This document shows, piece by piece, positions 22,209-33,665 of a stretch of 64,000 bases of DNA. Below the pieces are notes generated by a model. That model ran no database searches. It saw only the letters and a program-made list of their open reading frames with translations, and was not told where the DNA came from. The translations under genes were made by a program, and so were the position numbers. Source of the stretch: Uranotaenia lowii (Eukaryota; Arthropoda; Insecta; Diptera; Culicidae); the NCBI RefSeq assembly GCF_029784155.1, contig NC_073692.1, positions 431,253,324-431,317,323 on the forward strand, in the 5' to 3' direction. Numbering within the stretch: the first letter of the stretch is position 1; each line of letters opens with the position of its first letter.

Positions 22209-23699
22209 AGGTAACGGACTTATTTTGGACCAGCGGACCAATTTTGGAACACCTTGTCTAGCTCTCTTATAAAACAACTAATAATGAAAAAAAAAACTAG
22301 TGCATTACATTAAGTGCCCGGGCTCCAACAATATTTGCTAATGTATCAAACTGTGCAACATACCATCTCTGAAGATCAACATGGGTTCATGAAACGTAGA
22401 TCAACGACCACCAATCTCATGACGTACGTTTCGAAATTAGTTGGCAGGCTAGATAAACGTAAACAAGTCGATGCCGTATATGTAGACCTGAGTAAAGCCT
22501 TCGATAAGGTACCGCATGATTTTGCTGTAGAAAAAATGCGGCGATTGGGGTTTCCGGACTGGCTCTGCAACTGGATTAACTCGTACCTCGTAGGTCGAAC
22601 TGCTTTCGTACGACTGGGCTCTGTTAACTCGTCTCCGTTTCAAATAACCTCGGGAGTGCCCCAGGGGAGTCATCTGGGACCTCTGATATTTCTCCTCTTC
22701 ATCAACGATTTGAATACTATTCTTGAGTCAGAAAAACTGATGTACGCCGATGATCTCAAAATTTTCCGAACAATCTCCTCGTTAGTCGATTGCTGCGCTC
22801 TCCAAAAGGACATTGACTGTCTTCTCACTTGGTGTAATCAGAACGGTATGGCTCCCAACATAACCAAATGTACTACCATTACGTTCACTCGACAACGAAG
22901 GCCTATTAGTTTTGAGTACAACATGTCAACGACTATCCTGAATCGCACATCGGTCGTCAAGGACCTTGGTATTACTTTGGACAGCAAGCTCAGTTTTTCT
23001 CAGCATATTTCCACGACAGTAGCCAAAGGTTTTTCGGTTCTTGGCTTCATACGACGGAACACGCAGTATTTCAGTGATTTCTATAGTCTGAAATCGTTGT
23101 ATTGTGCTCTTGTGCGCAGCATTCTAGAATTTGGAGTGCAAATTTGGGCACCATATCAGGCGGTACAATCAAAGAAAATCGAAAAAGTACAACGATGCTT
23201 CGTCAGATACGCATTACGTCAGCTACCATGGAACAACGGATTTGAGCTCCCGCCTTACGAACAACGGTGCTTACTACTAAATCTACCGACGCTGGAATCA
23301 AGGCGCGTTTTCCTACAACGCCTCTTCATTTTCGACATCATTCAGAATAACGTGGATTGTCCGGAATTGTTGTCGCTCCTGCCGTTTAATGCTCCTTTAA
23401 GAACGACCCGGTCGCAGGAATTGTTAAGACTTTCTCACCGACGAACTCTATATGGTCAGAACAATCCTTTAGATGTATGTTGTGCAAAATTCAACGAAAT
23501 TGCTAGTGAATTTGATTTTAATTTGTCGAAATCTGTGTTTAAATCTAGGATAAGTTAGTTTTATCTCTGTAAATAATTTGAAGCATCTGCAAAGATTGTT
23601 AAATAAATAAATAAATAAAATCATGATTATTTGTTTTTTAAGAGAGCAAGACGAGGTGGTCCAAAATTGGTCCACTGGTCCAAAATAAGTCCGTTACCC
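22209..23699. mobile_element. Palindromic TA-flanked element split by a LINE
   Basis: The left arm (from 22210) begins GGTAACGGACTTATTTTGGA and the right arm, reversed from 23698, begins with the same 20 bases; matching continues over about 60 bp to CTCTCTTA. TA stands outside both ends, the Tc1/mariner-type target. Almost all of the interior is a LINE, so the element was a small palindromic MITE before that insertion. Confidence 0.85.
22314..23558 (+). CDS. Non-LTR retrotransposon reverse transcriptase, 5'-truncated
   Basis: An intact 414-codon frame starts inside the RT domain (EDQHGFMKRRSTTTNLM) and carries VYVDLSKAFDKVP with the first catalytic Asp, SGVPQGSHLGPLIF, the catalytic YADD (about codon 145), and the RT thumb region (VKDLGITLDSKLSF), ending in a C-terminal domain (YEQRCLLLNLPTLESRR). 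The endonuclease and N-terminal RT are missing, as after incomplete reverse transcription. A short TAAATAAATAAATAAA tail follows at about 23600, marking the 3' end. Clade is most like the I/Jockey group, but that is from memory. No stops or frameshifts, so the insertion is fairly recent. The recorded start is the open frame's first possible codon, not a real start. Confidence 0.88.
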   Translation: MPGLQQYLLMYQTVQHTISEDQHGFMKRRSTTTNLMTYVSKLVGRLDKRKQVDAVYVDLSKAFDKVPHDFAVEKMRRLGFPDWLCNWINSYLVGRTAFVRLGSVNSSPFQITSGVPQGSHLGPLIFLLFINDLNTILESEKLMYADDLKIFRTISSLVDCCALQKDIDCLLTWCNQNGMAPNITKCTTITFTRQRRPISFEYNMSTTILNRTSVVKDLGITLDSKLSFSQHISTTVAKGFSVLGFIRRNTQYFSDFYSLKSLYCALVRSILEFGVQIWAPYQAVQSKKIEKVQRCFVRYALRQLPWNNGFELPPYEQRCLLLNLPTLESRRVFLQRLFIFDIIQNNVDCPELLSLLPFNAPLRTTRSQELLRLSHRRTLYGQNNPLDVCCAKFNEIASEFDFNLSKSVFKSRIS

Positions 23700-24238
23700 T
23701 ATATACCTATTCATACCGCGAGCTGTCAAATGACGGCTTACACTGTTTTCGCTTAAACTCTCTTGTTTCTCAACCGATTTCTACAAAATTTATAGCTTTC
23801 AAAAGCTTCTAACGTGACTCAAATATGTTTCTCGGACAGTTTTCAGGTACAATCAACTTTTTAAAAGTGGTTTAAAGTCCAAAAAATTTTTTATGAAAAA
23901 ATATGCTTCAGGAAAAAGGTTGTAAATCAGTTATAAGGTGCTCGAAAAAAAATTCACTTAGTGCCTGAGAAAGCTAAAGTTAGAAGCTATATATTGCATG
24001 TATGGATTTTTGTTTTTATTTTTTTTTTTAAGATCATGGTCATAGAAAATGTAAAAAAGTTGTGTAAAACCCGTACTTTTCGATCAATCAACCGCCATGG
24101 CTGTTACAGTAGAAAAAAAATAAAAAAGTAAATGGAAAGTTGACGTAATTTGTCACATTTTGGCATCTTTAGAATTTTGAAAAACGAAATACAAACATTT
24201 TCGTAGGTGATGGAAGGAATTAGAGAAACATGACGTAT

Positions 24239-24372
24239 CAAAGAACGAAAGAACATAAGCCGTAAATATCATAATTTTTTCGAAGAAGATACAACGGCTC
24301 ACCGGCAGGACTTAAACCTGCAATCTCCGCTTCAGTACAACGGCGCGTGGCAGATTTCATCATGTTCACCGT
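24239..24372 (-). repeat. SINE-like tRNA-derived copy
   Basis: The minus strand carries the B-box-like GGTTTAAGTCC, then a body continuing GTGAGCCGTTGTATCTTC and a region with GTTCTTTCGTTCTTTGA. The same order recurs, on the plus strand, at 43276-43370, so this is an interspersed repeat. Confidence 0.5.
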
Positions 24373-26364
24373 GGTGAAATTGGTTTCTCTTATTCTTTCC
24401 ATTACCTACGAAAATGTGATTACTTTCAGGTAAAAAGATGTACCAAGCGATTTCATAACATCAGTTACGACGAAATACAAAATTTTTGAGGACTTTTCAA
24501 AGGTAGCTGTTTTTCGAACTTTTTATCAATTTGGATTTTCTGAGACAATTCCTACACCTAAATTCAGCTTTTCACTGGATTTTGAGTATGTTAACATGAG
24601 GTTTAGGCAATAAAACTAAATGCAAAGGTAAGCAAATTTCATACCGGTTCCATTGATGTAACTGTATTGGCGGTGCGAATTGGTGGGAGTCGGACAAAGC
24701 AAGTCAAATACAACGTACATATTAATTACTTTTGCAACTTTCAAGTTCATTAATGAGTACATAAAGTTCACTAAAGGGAATTAGGAAGTTGATTCTTTTT
24801 GTCAGCCGATATGTAATTATCAATGCCTTCATTCAAGTTAATGTATGACTTTTGGTTGGGTAGTTTCAGACGCCACACGAGCTTACGAACGAAGGTATAG
24901 TACCTTTTCAATCCTTAATTTCTCTATATTTTGTAGACAATCAAGAAAAACACTGATTTGAACTAGAAAACTTTGTACAAAAATAGACTTATCTCGTCTG
25001 ATTTTTTTCTCCTTATAAAATGGAAGAAATACGTAGGTTTTACATATCAAATCTCTTTCAACAAAAAAGAGTACATTCGGTAAAATTTCACACCCATTTC
25101 TCGACCGAAAAAGAGTACATGTACTCTTAAAAGAGTACGTATGGTAACCCTACACTAGATATGTAGGTTTCAATCGGGACAAAATTTTCCAGTCTGAACA
25201 AGCTTTTTCTGAAATGGTAATAACTTAATTTTACAATGCATGGGGTGGCTCAAACAGCCTCCATTCAAGCTTTTTTTTCAGAACTAATTGAAAATATTGG
25301 AAACTTTAGGAAAAAAATGCCATTTGATTCTTTAAAAAAAATCAAACAAAATATGCTTATTGTTGTTCAAAATTTTGTAGTCCAAATCAATGTTTTTCTG
25401 GACTTTTTTACAAAATATTTATAGGGGAATTAGGGGTTAAAAGGCACTATATCTCAGATCGCCAGCTCGTGCGGCGTCTAAAACTATCTCCAATCGATTT
25501 TCCAGACATTTTTATTAAAGAAAAGTATATTTTAATAGATTTTGTTCATGTAGGACGGAAGATATTGAATTTCTTTTTAGTTTTACACTTTTTTCCCCAT
25601 TGTACTATGGTCTTTGTTGGTCAAATCCAGGGATGATAACTGTCAAAATGTTATTTAACATTTCTACGAAGCCTAAAGCGACATTCATCAGTTCGATCAC
25701 GTACGTCGCAGTCATGTCCTTTTTGATTTTTTTGAATGTTATCGCTAAGAAATTCACGTGAGAAACGTTGAATAATTTTTGGGATGAATTTCTCAACTTG
25801 CAGTGAGATTGTGATAGTCATGGGAAAAAAAAGTTTAGCTAAGTAGTGGAAAAACGGTCGTTACTACGGTGATATTCATATTAGCAAATGTTATGGCGAC
25901 ATTTAACATTTTGAATGTCACAGAATCATAATCGTAACATTTATAGGAATCTCAAAGAAATGTAATAAAAATGAATGTCGCGACCTGTAAAAGCTGATGG
26001 CCGCAACGGTTCCTTGCTTGTTTTATTTAGGATTGATAAAGTTGTTGGAAGTGAGATTTTGCCCATGTGGACTGGATAATCCGATCAGTTCCGGAACCTA
26101 AAAATCTAAATGATCATGATCAGTGATGGTAAATTTCGCCCGTCACGCTTGATCTGACTAGTTTTGTTCCATCAAACGACTGGCACTGTTCTCAATTGAC
26201 GGAGCCTCACTACTCGCATGACGGATAAAGCATGACAACAATCAACATTTCTCCATCATCGACTGGCGAAGCTCCTACACAAGGTCAAAATTTCTCCTGT
26301 GAGTGACTGGCAAATCTCTTCACACTTCGATCGGCTGATGACGGCAGGTACAACTAATTGAACG

Positions 26365-26514
26365 ACTTGCTGGCAGAGAGCAACAATAGCAATAAAAAAC
26401 CGAAAACGGGCTTGCTGGCAGAAGCAACAATAATAATAAATTCTTTTCTTTTTCGTCTTCGGCTTGCTGGCAGGAGCAACAATAATAATAAATGCGTTTC
26501 TTTTTCGTCACCGG
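26365..26514. repeat. Three-copy tandem repeat, about 50 bp unit
   Basis: The unit GGCTTGCTGGCAG followed by AGCAACAATAATAATAAA occurs three times with slight change. Minus-strand frames here (runs of Cys and Leu) come from the repeat. Confidence 0.6.
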
Positions 26515-28203
26515 TCGTTTGAATGCGATTGCCTGATTAGGTCATTCTTTTAGCTTCAAATGACTGGGGAATGAATGACTGGCAAACGAAGTGACTGGTC
26601 GTTAAGGAACAGTCAATTGAGTTTGACGGACCAAGAGGCTTCACAGTCACAGCTTCACGCCTCATGACGATGACTTTTGCCAAGCCTGATCATGATCATG
26701 ATGATTCACCCGAACTATGTGACAATTTATTCTTTCACAGCGACAAGGTCGAGATGTCAAGAGCTTTCGATTCATGTGTCGCAAAAATCTGATCATTTTG
26801 TTTTTTTTGGCCTGGCTTGGCCATAGGTACCAAGCTAGCACCAAATGACTAGTTCATCTAACTGCCAAGATACCAAATGTCCGTCTTAGAAATCGATTTG
26901 TTCCCTTCAGTCTTCAGTTTTGATCGCTCGTAATTATGAACTTTATGACCGTCAAAATCATAAAATTTTCTTGATTTTCCCATAGCATTCACGCAATTTA
27001 AAATTCAAAAATATCATTCCGACAGTTAAAGAATCAATAGAATATTCGACTGTTACAAGTCAAAAATGTTATCGAAATGAATAATCCGAAGACATTTTTC
27101 TGAGCGACTGTCACTGCAAAACTAAACAAAATTTTCTTCAGTCGTGTAACATTTTTTTTTTTGGATGATCGTCAATGTCAATCAATGGGAATGTTATGCA
27201 ACTGTAATGATCCCGACTTTCTTTTGGATGACATTTGAAGGCCTGGTCAAATTCATTCTTTTTTTTTTCATTTTTCATTATAACGACATTTTCAACCAAT
27301 ACAGCAAACTGTAAGCTCATTCCTTGCACGATTTGTCCAATGCTAGGAAATCAATATAATCAATTGATTCCAATGATGAGAACTAATAACCAGCAATAAA
27401 CACACATCAGCCGGGCAGAATTCTAAATCTACGCCCTGAGAAGGCGAATAGAAACAATAATGTTCTCGAAACGCCGTCGCCATCGGTCGGCACAAAGTCT
27501 TGACGCCACATCTCGTCGTCATCCGCGCTCCAGATACGGAATATAATTCCGAAAGCAAAGCAGTACCGCACTTAAGCAACTGTTTAGCGTAAATTAAGCG
27601 TTAATGGAGAATGTCAAATTAATTGACTCGGAAATTGAAAAAAATCATTTCGTCGTCGTCTTCCCGTGGTGAAGTCGATTCATGGAACGCGCGGCCCTGC
27701 TGTTGTTTACTGGATGCTGGATTCCAATCGACCATTATTAGTATACTGCGAACTGCTAATGCCTTCAAACAATGAGAAAGTGGCATCTAACTAGGTTTAA
27801 ATGTGACTGTTTTTCTACACCGTCACACTCTGTGTGACATCAGCAATATCAACCAGAATAAAAACGATGATGAGGGAAAACTTTGAACCCCATCAAGAAG
27901 GAATCGATCCTCATCCCATCTTCCTCTCGCTTCACCAATCAAACGCAGAAGATGTTAAACATTATGCGAGAGCGCGAATGAGCATCATCCACTTATATTG
28001 CTCTAAATTAGCTATAATTGCCTCAATAAGAAGTATTTAACTTGGCAGCGATACAGCGCAGTTCCTCAACAGGACCGTATTGTTAATAATTGTCTTTTTT
28101 TGTCTTTCTCGCTTTTAACAGTGACTTGTGAGTGTTTATCATTTGTGTTTGAGTGTTTGTGATCTTAAAATCGGAATTAAAACGAAACCTTATCGGGGCT
28201 TAC

Positions 28204-28880
28204 TTGGAGAGTCTTCCAGGTCGTTGTTGTTGTTATTGTTATGATGGCCAGAGCTGTTGTCCTCGTCTCCATCCTCGACGTCTTCACCGTCGTCATCATC
28301 TTGGGACAGTTGAATAGATCCGGACCCATCAGGACTCAGTTTGGCACGTGGCGGGGGCGTCAGACTTCGGTGACGCTTGGACAGTGACAGCGCAGAAGAA
28401 GAAGAAGCCGATGAACCGCCCAGCGAGTGGGTGGAAATTTTCGAATCCATCACATCGTCCAACGTGAGGGATATGACACCGGGCGTCGAGGTGCTCCTCA
28501 TCATCGAAGAAGAGGTGGACGGTTTCTGTTGTTGCTGCTCCTTGCTGTTGCTGCTGCTGGATAATGATTGCAGATGCAAATCCACCCCTACTCCGGAGCT
28601 GTTGGCCGAGGACGAAGTTGCCGTGGCCGATGGCGTCGTTGAGCTTCCATGGTGGTGGGGGGAGCGTCCCGATTGATGATGATGGTGCTGCTGCTGATGC
28701 TGTTGTTGATGATGATGCTGATGATGATGATGGCTTCCGATGCCCATTGAGGATGGTTGCGGAGAGATGGATGGATTGAAATGCATCGACGCGGGATGAT
28801 TTTTGTTTTGTACTGGCAGGGGTGGAGTTTGTGGTGCTTGAGATTTGGTTACAGTGATTTCACCGTTGGACGTTGTAATT
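28204..28880 (-). CDS. pdm3: pdm3 exon: low-complexity region before the POU domain
   Basis: A 677-nt exon between acceptor TTTTCCACAG and donor CCAA followed by GTAAGC. It encodes 225 full codons: a threonine/proline start (ITTSNGEITVTKSQAPQTPP), His/Gln runs, a Ser-rich stretch, a basic-proline patch (KRHRSLTPPPRAKLSPDG), an acidic run (DDDDGEDVEDGDED) and an Asn run. Such regions act as flexible activation or interaction surfaces in insect transcription factors. CAG/CAT repeats make it prone to length change. It joins 38903 through a split Arg codon and 19288 through a split Asn codon. An extra in-phase exon on either side cannot be excluded. Confidence 0.88.
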
Positions 28881-30195
28881 CTGTGGAAAATAAACACAGT
28901 GAATATAAGTCATATTGGTTAGGAAGTGCAGCATTTGTGTGATGATATTTTTGATGTAAATTTATTCTATCATATTATATTTATTATTATATTATTATTT
29001 TAAATTTAGAAAAATTCATCAAATATTTCACCATGCTAAATATGGGTTGCAAACTTCATTAATAATGTTTAACACTGTTTGGTTATTCTTATTTATTCAA
29101 ACTGTTTATAATCATAAACAAAACGCAATAAAACTCTATCATTAAATTCATTTCAGAACTTAATAAATTTCTTGGAGTTAAAGATTTATGAAGAAAATTT
29201 TCACAAGTCGAAAATTAATTTTGAACTAACACTGATTTTTTTTGCTAAGCTTTAAACCAAACACCCACAAACAATATACAGATTCAAGTTCTTTAACAAT
29301 ATAACAATGCACACTGGCACAGAACATCAATCTAGCGGAGATATGATAAAAATGAAAAAAAAAAAAATAAATAAAAAAAAACAACGACCGTAAAAAACCA
29401 GTATTTCGAAGCTGAAGCGTTGTAGGTAATTCCAAACGACTTGAATAATGATGTTTTTTAATTACTGAAGTGCTGTAGAAAGCGTTTATCGTAATTGTTA
29501 ACCACCTTTTTAACCAAATATTCATCACAACACCAGCCTAAGCGGATTTTATTTTAGATATTTAGAGGAATCATTTCCAATTGAACTCTTGTCATGTAGA
29601 TCTTAGGTGAGCAAAAGTCAATCTTGAACTGGTTGTACCGATAATTTTGAAACGTAAAACCATTGTTTTTTTTTAATTTTCAATATTAGAGAAATATGTT
29701 CCACCAAATCCGATATGTATTTTTGTAAAAAAATTTGTTGAACATTGTTTAAAAACAATTTCATAATCATAAAAGAATAAGAAAGTTTCTAAGTTTTTTG
29801 TTAGGTAAAAAAATATTTAGTTTCAACAAGCAACTACATTAAAAACGCTAGGAGTTCCGCGCTATTTTTGGGTGGAAATGGTTCCTCTAAATTTTTAAAA
29901 ATATAATCTGCACAGGCTGGTGTTGCGGAAATGTGCGTATTTTGATGAATATTTGGTAAAAAATCGTTTAAAAACTACTCTAAATACTTTCTAGAAGGAT
30001 TCAATAATAAAAAAAAATCATAAATGCAAATCGTATCGGCTTACCTACAACGTTCCAAATTGAAAGTACTGATTTTCAAGCTACTTTTTTTTAAATTTCA
30101 ACATATTTTCTATGAAAAAATGGTTAAACTTTGACTTTTTCTGCCAAGTTGTGTATTTTGGTGAGATAAACAACTTTGTAGAAAAAAAACCAAAG
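28881..30195. other. pdm3 intron; nothing supported
   Basis: AT-rich intron sequence up to the large repeat array; poly-A stretch near 29350-29385. Confidence 0.4.
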
Positions 30196-32816
30196 CCCTC
30201 CCGATCAGGAGGGGAAATAAAATTATATCAAGATGAGATATTTTGATATTAATTTATTTTCTATCTAAATGAGTTATTATTCAGTACTCGTAGGATGTTA
30301 AAATATCTCAAACTATATCAGAAAATCTATGCGATCATAGCTAAATTATATCAGTTTTTGATATGCTCCGATCAAGATTATATCTCGTTCAGATAGCATA
30401 GTTTGATATTACCCCGATCAGGAGCCCGATCAGAAGAGCATATCAAAATAATAACTCAAACGTATCTCACCAAGATATTTACATCTGATTCAGTTATAAT
30501 TAAGTACTCAAACATTTTGATTTAAAGGTTTTCCAATCTGAATTATATCTTATTCTGATTGACAGACTTGAATGGGATTGAGCTCATTTTCACTGATAAA
30601 GATTTTTTTCGGATTGTCCTAAAATAAAATGATTATATCTTATTTTGATATACGTACAACTTTTTATGAAACACGGACATCGAAGTCAACGGCCCAAACC
30701 GTACTTCAATGAGTTTCGCTCAACAGATTCATAAAATTGAATCGAATTTTAGGGAAACCAGAAATGGAGCATGGTCTATTAGCAAAAAGTGTGGGTTACT
30801 GACATTCCACTAGAAAATTTTCTCGATGCATTCTTATCTTGATAAGTTATAATTTTGATAGGATTTGTTCTGCCCAATATCAAACTATGCTATCTGAACG
30901 AGATATAATCTTGATAGGAGCATATCAAAAACTGATATAATTTAGCTATGATCGTATAGATTTTTTGATATAATTTGAGATATTTTAACATCCTACGAGT
31001 ACTGAATTATAACTCATTCAGATAAAAAAAATCAGTATCAAAATATCTCATTTTGATATAATTTTGTTTTCCCCTTCTGATCGGGAGAGCATATCAAAAT
31101 AATAACTCAAACGTATCTCACCAAGATATTTACATATGATTCAGCTATAATTGAGTACTCCAAATTTTCGATTTTAAGTTTCTCCAATCTGAATCATATA
31201 TTTTATTCTGATTGACAGACTTGAATTGGGTTGAGATAATTTTCAATGATATAGATTTTTTTCGGGTTGTCCCAAAAATAAATGATTATATCTTATTATG
31301 ATATATGTACAACTTTTTCTGAAACACGGACATCGAAGTCCACGGCCCATACCGTACATTAATGAGTTTCACTCAACAGATTCAAAAAATTGAATCAAAT
31401 TTTTGGGAAACTAAAAATGGGGCATGGTTTTATCAAATAATGTGGTTTATTGACCTTCCACTAGAAAATTTTCTCGAAGCACTCATATCTTGATAAGTTA
31501 TAATTTTGATATAATTTGTTCTGTCCAATATCAAACTATGCTATCTGAACGAGATATAATCTTGATAGGAGCATATCAAAAACTGATATAATTTAGCTAT
31601 GATCGTATAGATTTTTTGATATAATTTGAGATATTTTAACATCCTACGAGTACTAAATTATAACTCATCCAGATAGGAAAAAATTGAATATCAAAATATC
31701 TCATCTTGATATAATTTATATCAAAATAATAACTCAAACGTATCTCACCAAGATATTTATATCTGATTCAGTTATAATTAATTACTCCAAATTATCGATT
31801 TTAAGTTTCTCCAATCTGAATTATATCTTATTCTAATTGACAGACTTGAATGGGGTTGAGTTCATTTTCAATGATAAAGATTTTTTTCGAATTGTCCTAA
31901 TATAAAATGATTATATCTGATTTTGACATACCTGCAACTTTTTCTGAAACACGGACATCGAAGTCTAGAGGCCAAACCGTACATCAATGAGTTTCGCTCA
32001 ACCGATTCGTAAAATTGAATCCAACTTTTGGGAAACCAAAAATGGGGCATGGTTTTAACAAATAATGAGGTTTATTGACATGCCACTAGCAATTTTTCTC
32101 GAAGCACTCATATCTTGATAAGTTATAATTTTGATAGGTTTTGTTCTGTCCAATATCAAACTATGCTATCTGAATGAGATATAAACTTGAAAGGAGCATA
32201 TCTAAAATTGATATAATTTAGCTATGATCGCATAGATTTTTTGATATAATTTGAGATATTTTAACATCCTACGAGTACTGAATAATAACTCATTTAGATA
32301 GGAAAAAAATTAGTATCAAAATATCTCATCTTGATATAATTAAGTTTTTCCCTCCTGATCGGGTAGGCAGAACAAAACCTATCAGAATTATACCTTATCT
32401 AGATATGCATGCTTCGAGAAAGCTTTCTAGTGGAATGTCAAAAACGAACATTATTTGCTGAAACCATGTTCCATTTATGGTTTCCTAAAATTTGAATTCT
32501 ATTTCAAGAATTCGTTAAGCGAAATTTATTAAAGTACGGTTTGGGCCGTTGACTTCGATGTCCGTGTTTCAGAAAAAGTTGTTCGTATATCAAAATAATA
32601 TATAATCATTTTATTTAAGGACAATCCGGAAAAAAAAACTTTATCATTGAAAATGTGCTCAACCCCCTTCAAGTCTGTCAATCAAAATAAGATATAATTC
32701 ATATTGGAGAAACTTAAAATCAAAAATTTTGAGTACTTAACTATAACTGAATCAGATGTAAATATCTTGGTGAGATACGTTTGAGTTATTATTTTGATAT
32801 GCTCTCCCGATCGGGC
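30196..32816. repeat. Composite foldback array with GATCGGGAG ends and about 640-bp units
   Basis: The block starts CCCTCCCGATCAGGAGGG and ends CTCTCCCGATCGGG. Two sequence types alternate. Type A (from AGCATATCAAAATAATAACT) occurs at 30437, 31088 and 31719 in direct orientation and inverted at about 32364-32803. Type B (from AATATCAAACTATGCTATCT) occurs near 30876, 31526 and 32150 direct, and inverted at about 30214-30418. Layout: B inverted, A, B, A, B, A, B, A inverted; period about 650 and 631 bp. CTTCTGATCGGG or CTCCTGATCGGG motifs mark most unit joints. No transposase seen; terminal inversion plus internal tandem units is foldback-like. Confidence 0.85.
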
Positions 32817-33651
32817 TTAAATGCTTAACAAAAAAGTTTACATTTTTACCAAGCTATCTTTGGACTCCTCGGCTGTGTATCAAAATATGCGCCTTTTTCA
32901 ACCTCACAATGTTATCCAAGACACGAACAGTCATTCTTTCCATCCCTGGGCGCTATTGTTTTAGTTCCGCTAAATCAGTAATTTTCAAAGTAATTCCTAC
33001 CGTCCTCAGGGAGCGTTGAGAACTTCCAAGGGGGCGGTGAGCTAAACTTTGGATTTTGGGGGGCGTTGGATGAGCTCAGGATACTGATACTGATTTTCGT
33101 TAAGCTTTGATTTTGAAACAACTTTTGGAAAAAAAATTAAGTGATTAACGGAGCACAAACTAAACGCTTAATTTACACTCAAGTAAAGACTAAATACCAA
33201 AACTTATCGTTCTACGAATCTTCAGAAAATTTTTAATAAACATAAGAAAATGATTTTTGTATCACAGGAAAAAAATTGAAAAAACCACATAAAGTTATAA
33301 TTTTGGTATTTGAGGAATTTGTTTCTTCACCGGATAGAGGTTGCAGTGGATTGTTTAGCAAATTTCAAAATTTGTCCTTCAATTCAATTGATGCTTTAAG
33401 AATAAAGGTGATATAAAATTGATTTTGAGGTTGAATTTAAATGACTTCCGAGTGAAATCTCCGCGGGAAAGAACTGCGTAATTAAGCGATATAATGTATA
33501 TCTAAATTATCTTCAAGTTCATTTACACTAGAAATTACATCTCTGTCATCTTAAAGTATGATAAAAATTATCAAAAACCTATGCTGTTACCACCTTAAAT
33601 GTGAAAGTTTAATTTATTGTAACTAAAAATTGTAAAATTATTTTCATCATC
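32817..33651. other. pdm3 intron; nothing supported
   Basis: AT-rich. A G-rich patch (GGGGGGCGTTGG near 33058) looks like a fragment of a repeat but has no clear ends. Confidence 0.35.
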
Positions 33652-33665
33652 GCATCGCACATCAT

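Larger units (their letters stand above)
23700..28203. other. pdm3 intron with repeat fragments
   Basis: Rest of the 8.9-kb intron. It holds a tRNA-like fragment (24239-24372), a GACTGG-rich degenerate repeat region (26130-26660) and a short tandem array (26365-26514). A half-element starting GGGGAATTAGGGGTTAAAAG near 25424 has no right end. No gene supported. Confidence 0.4.

Noticed and set aside
28377..28942. Plus-strand frames over the pdm3 exon
   Set aside because: Shadows produced by CAG/CAT repeats of the real minus-strand exon.
30196..32816. CRISPR-like array
   Set aside because: Units are hundreds of bases long, in mixed orientation, in a eukaryotic intron; no short repeats with unique spacers.
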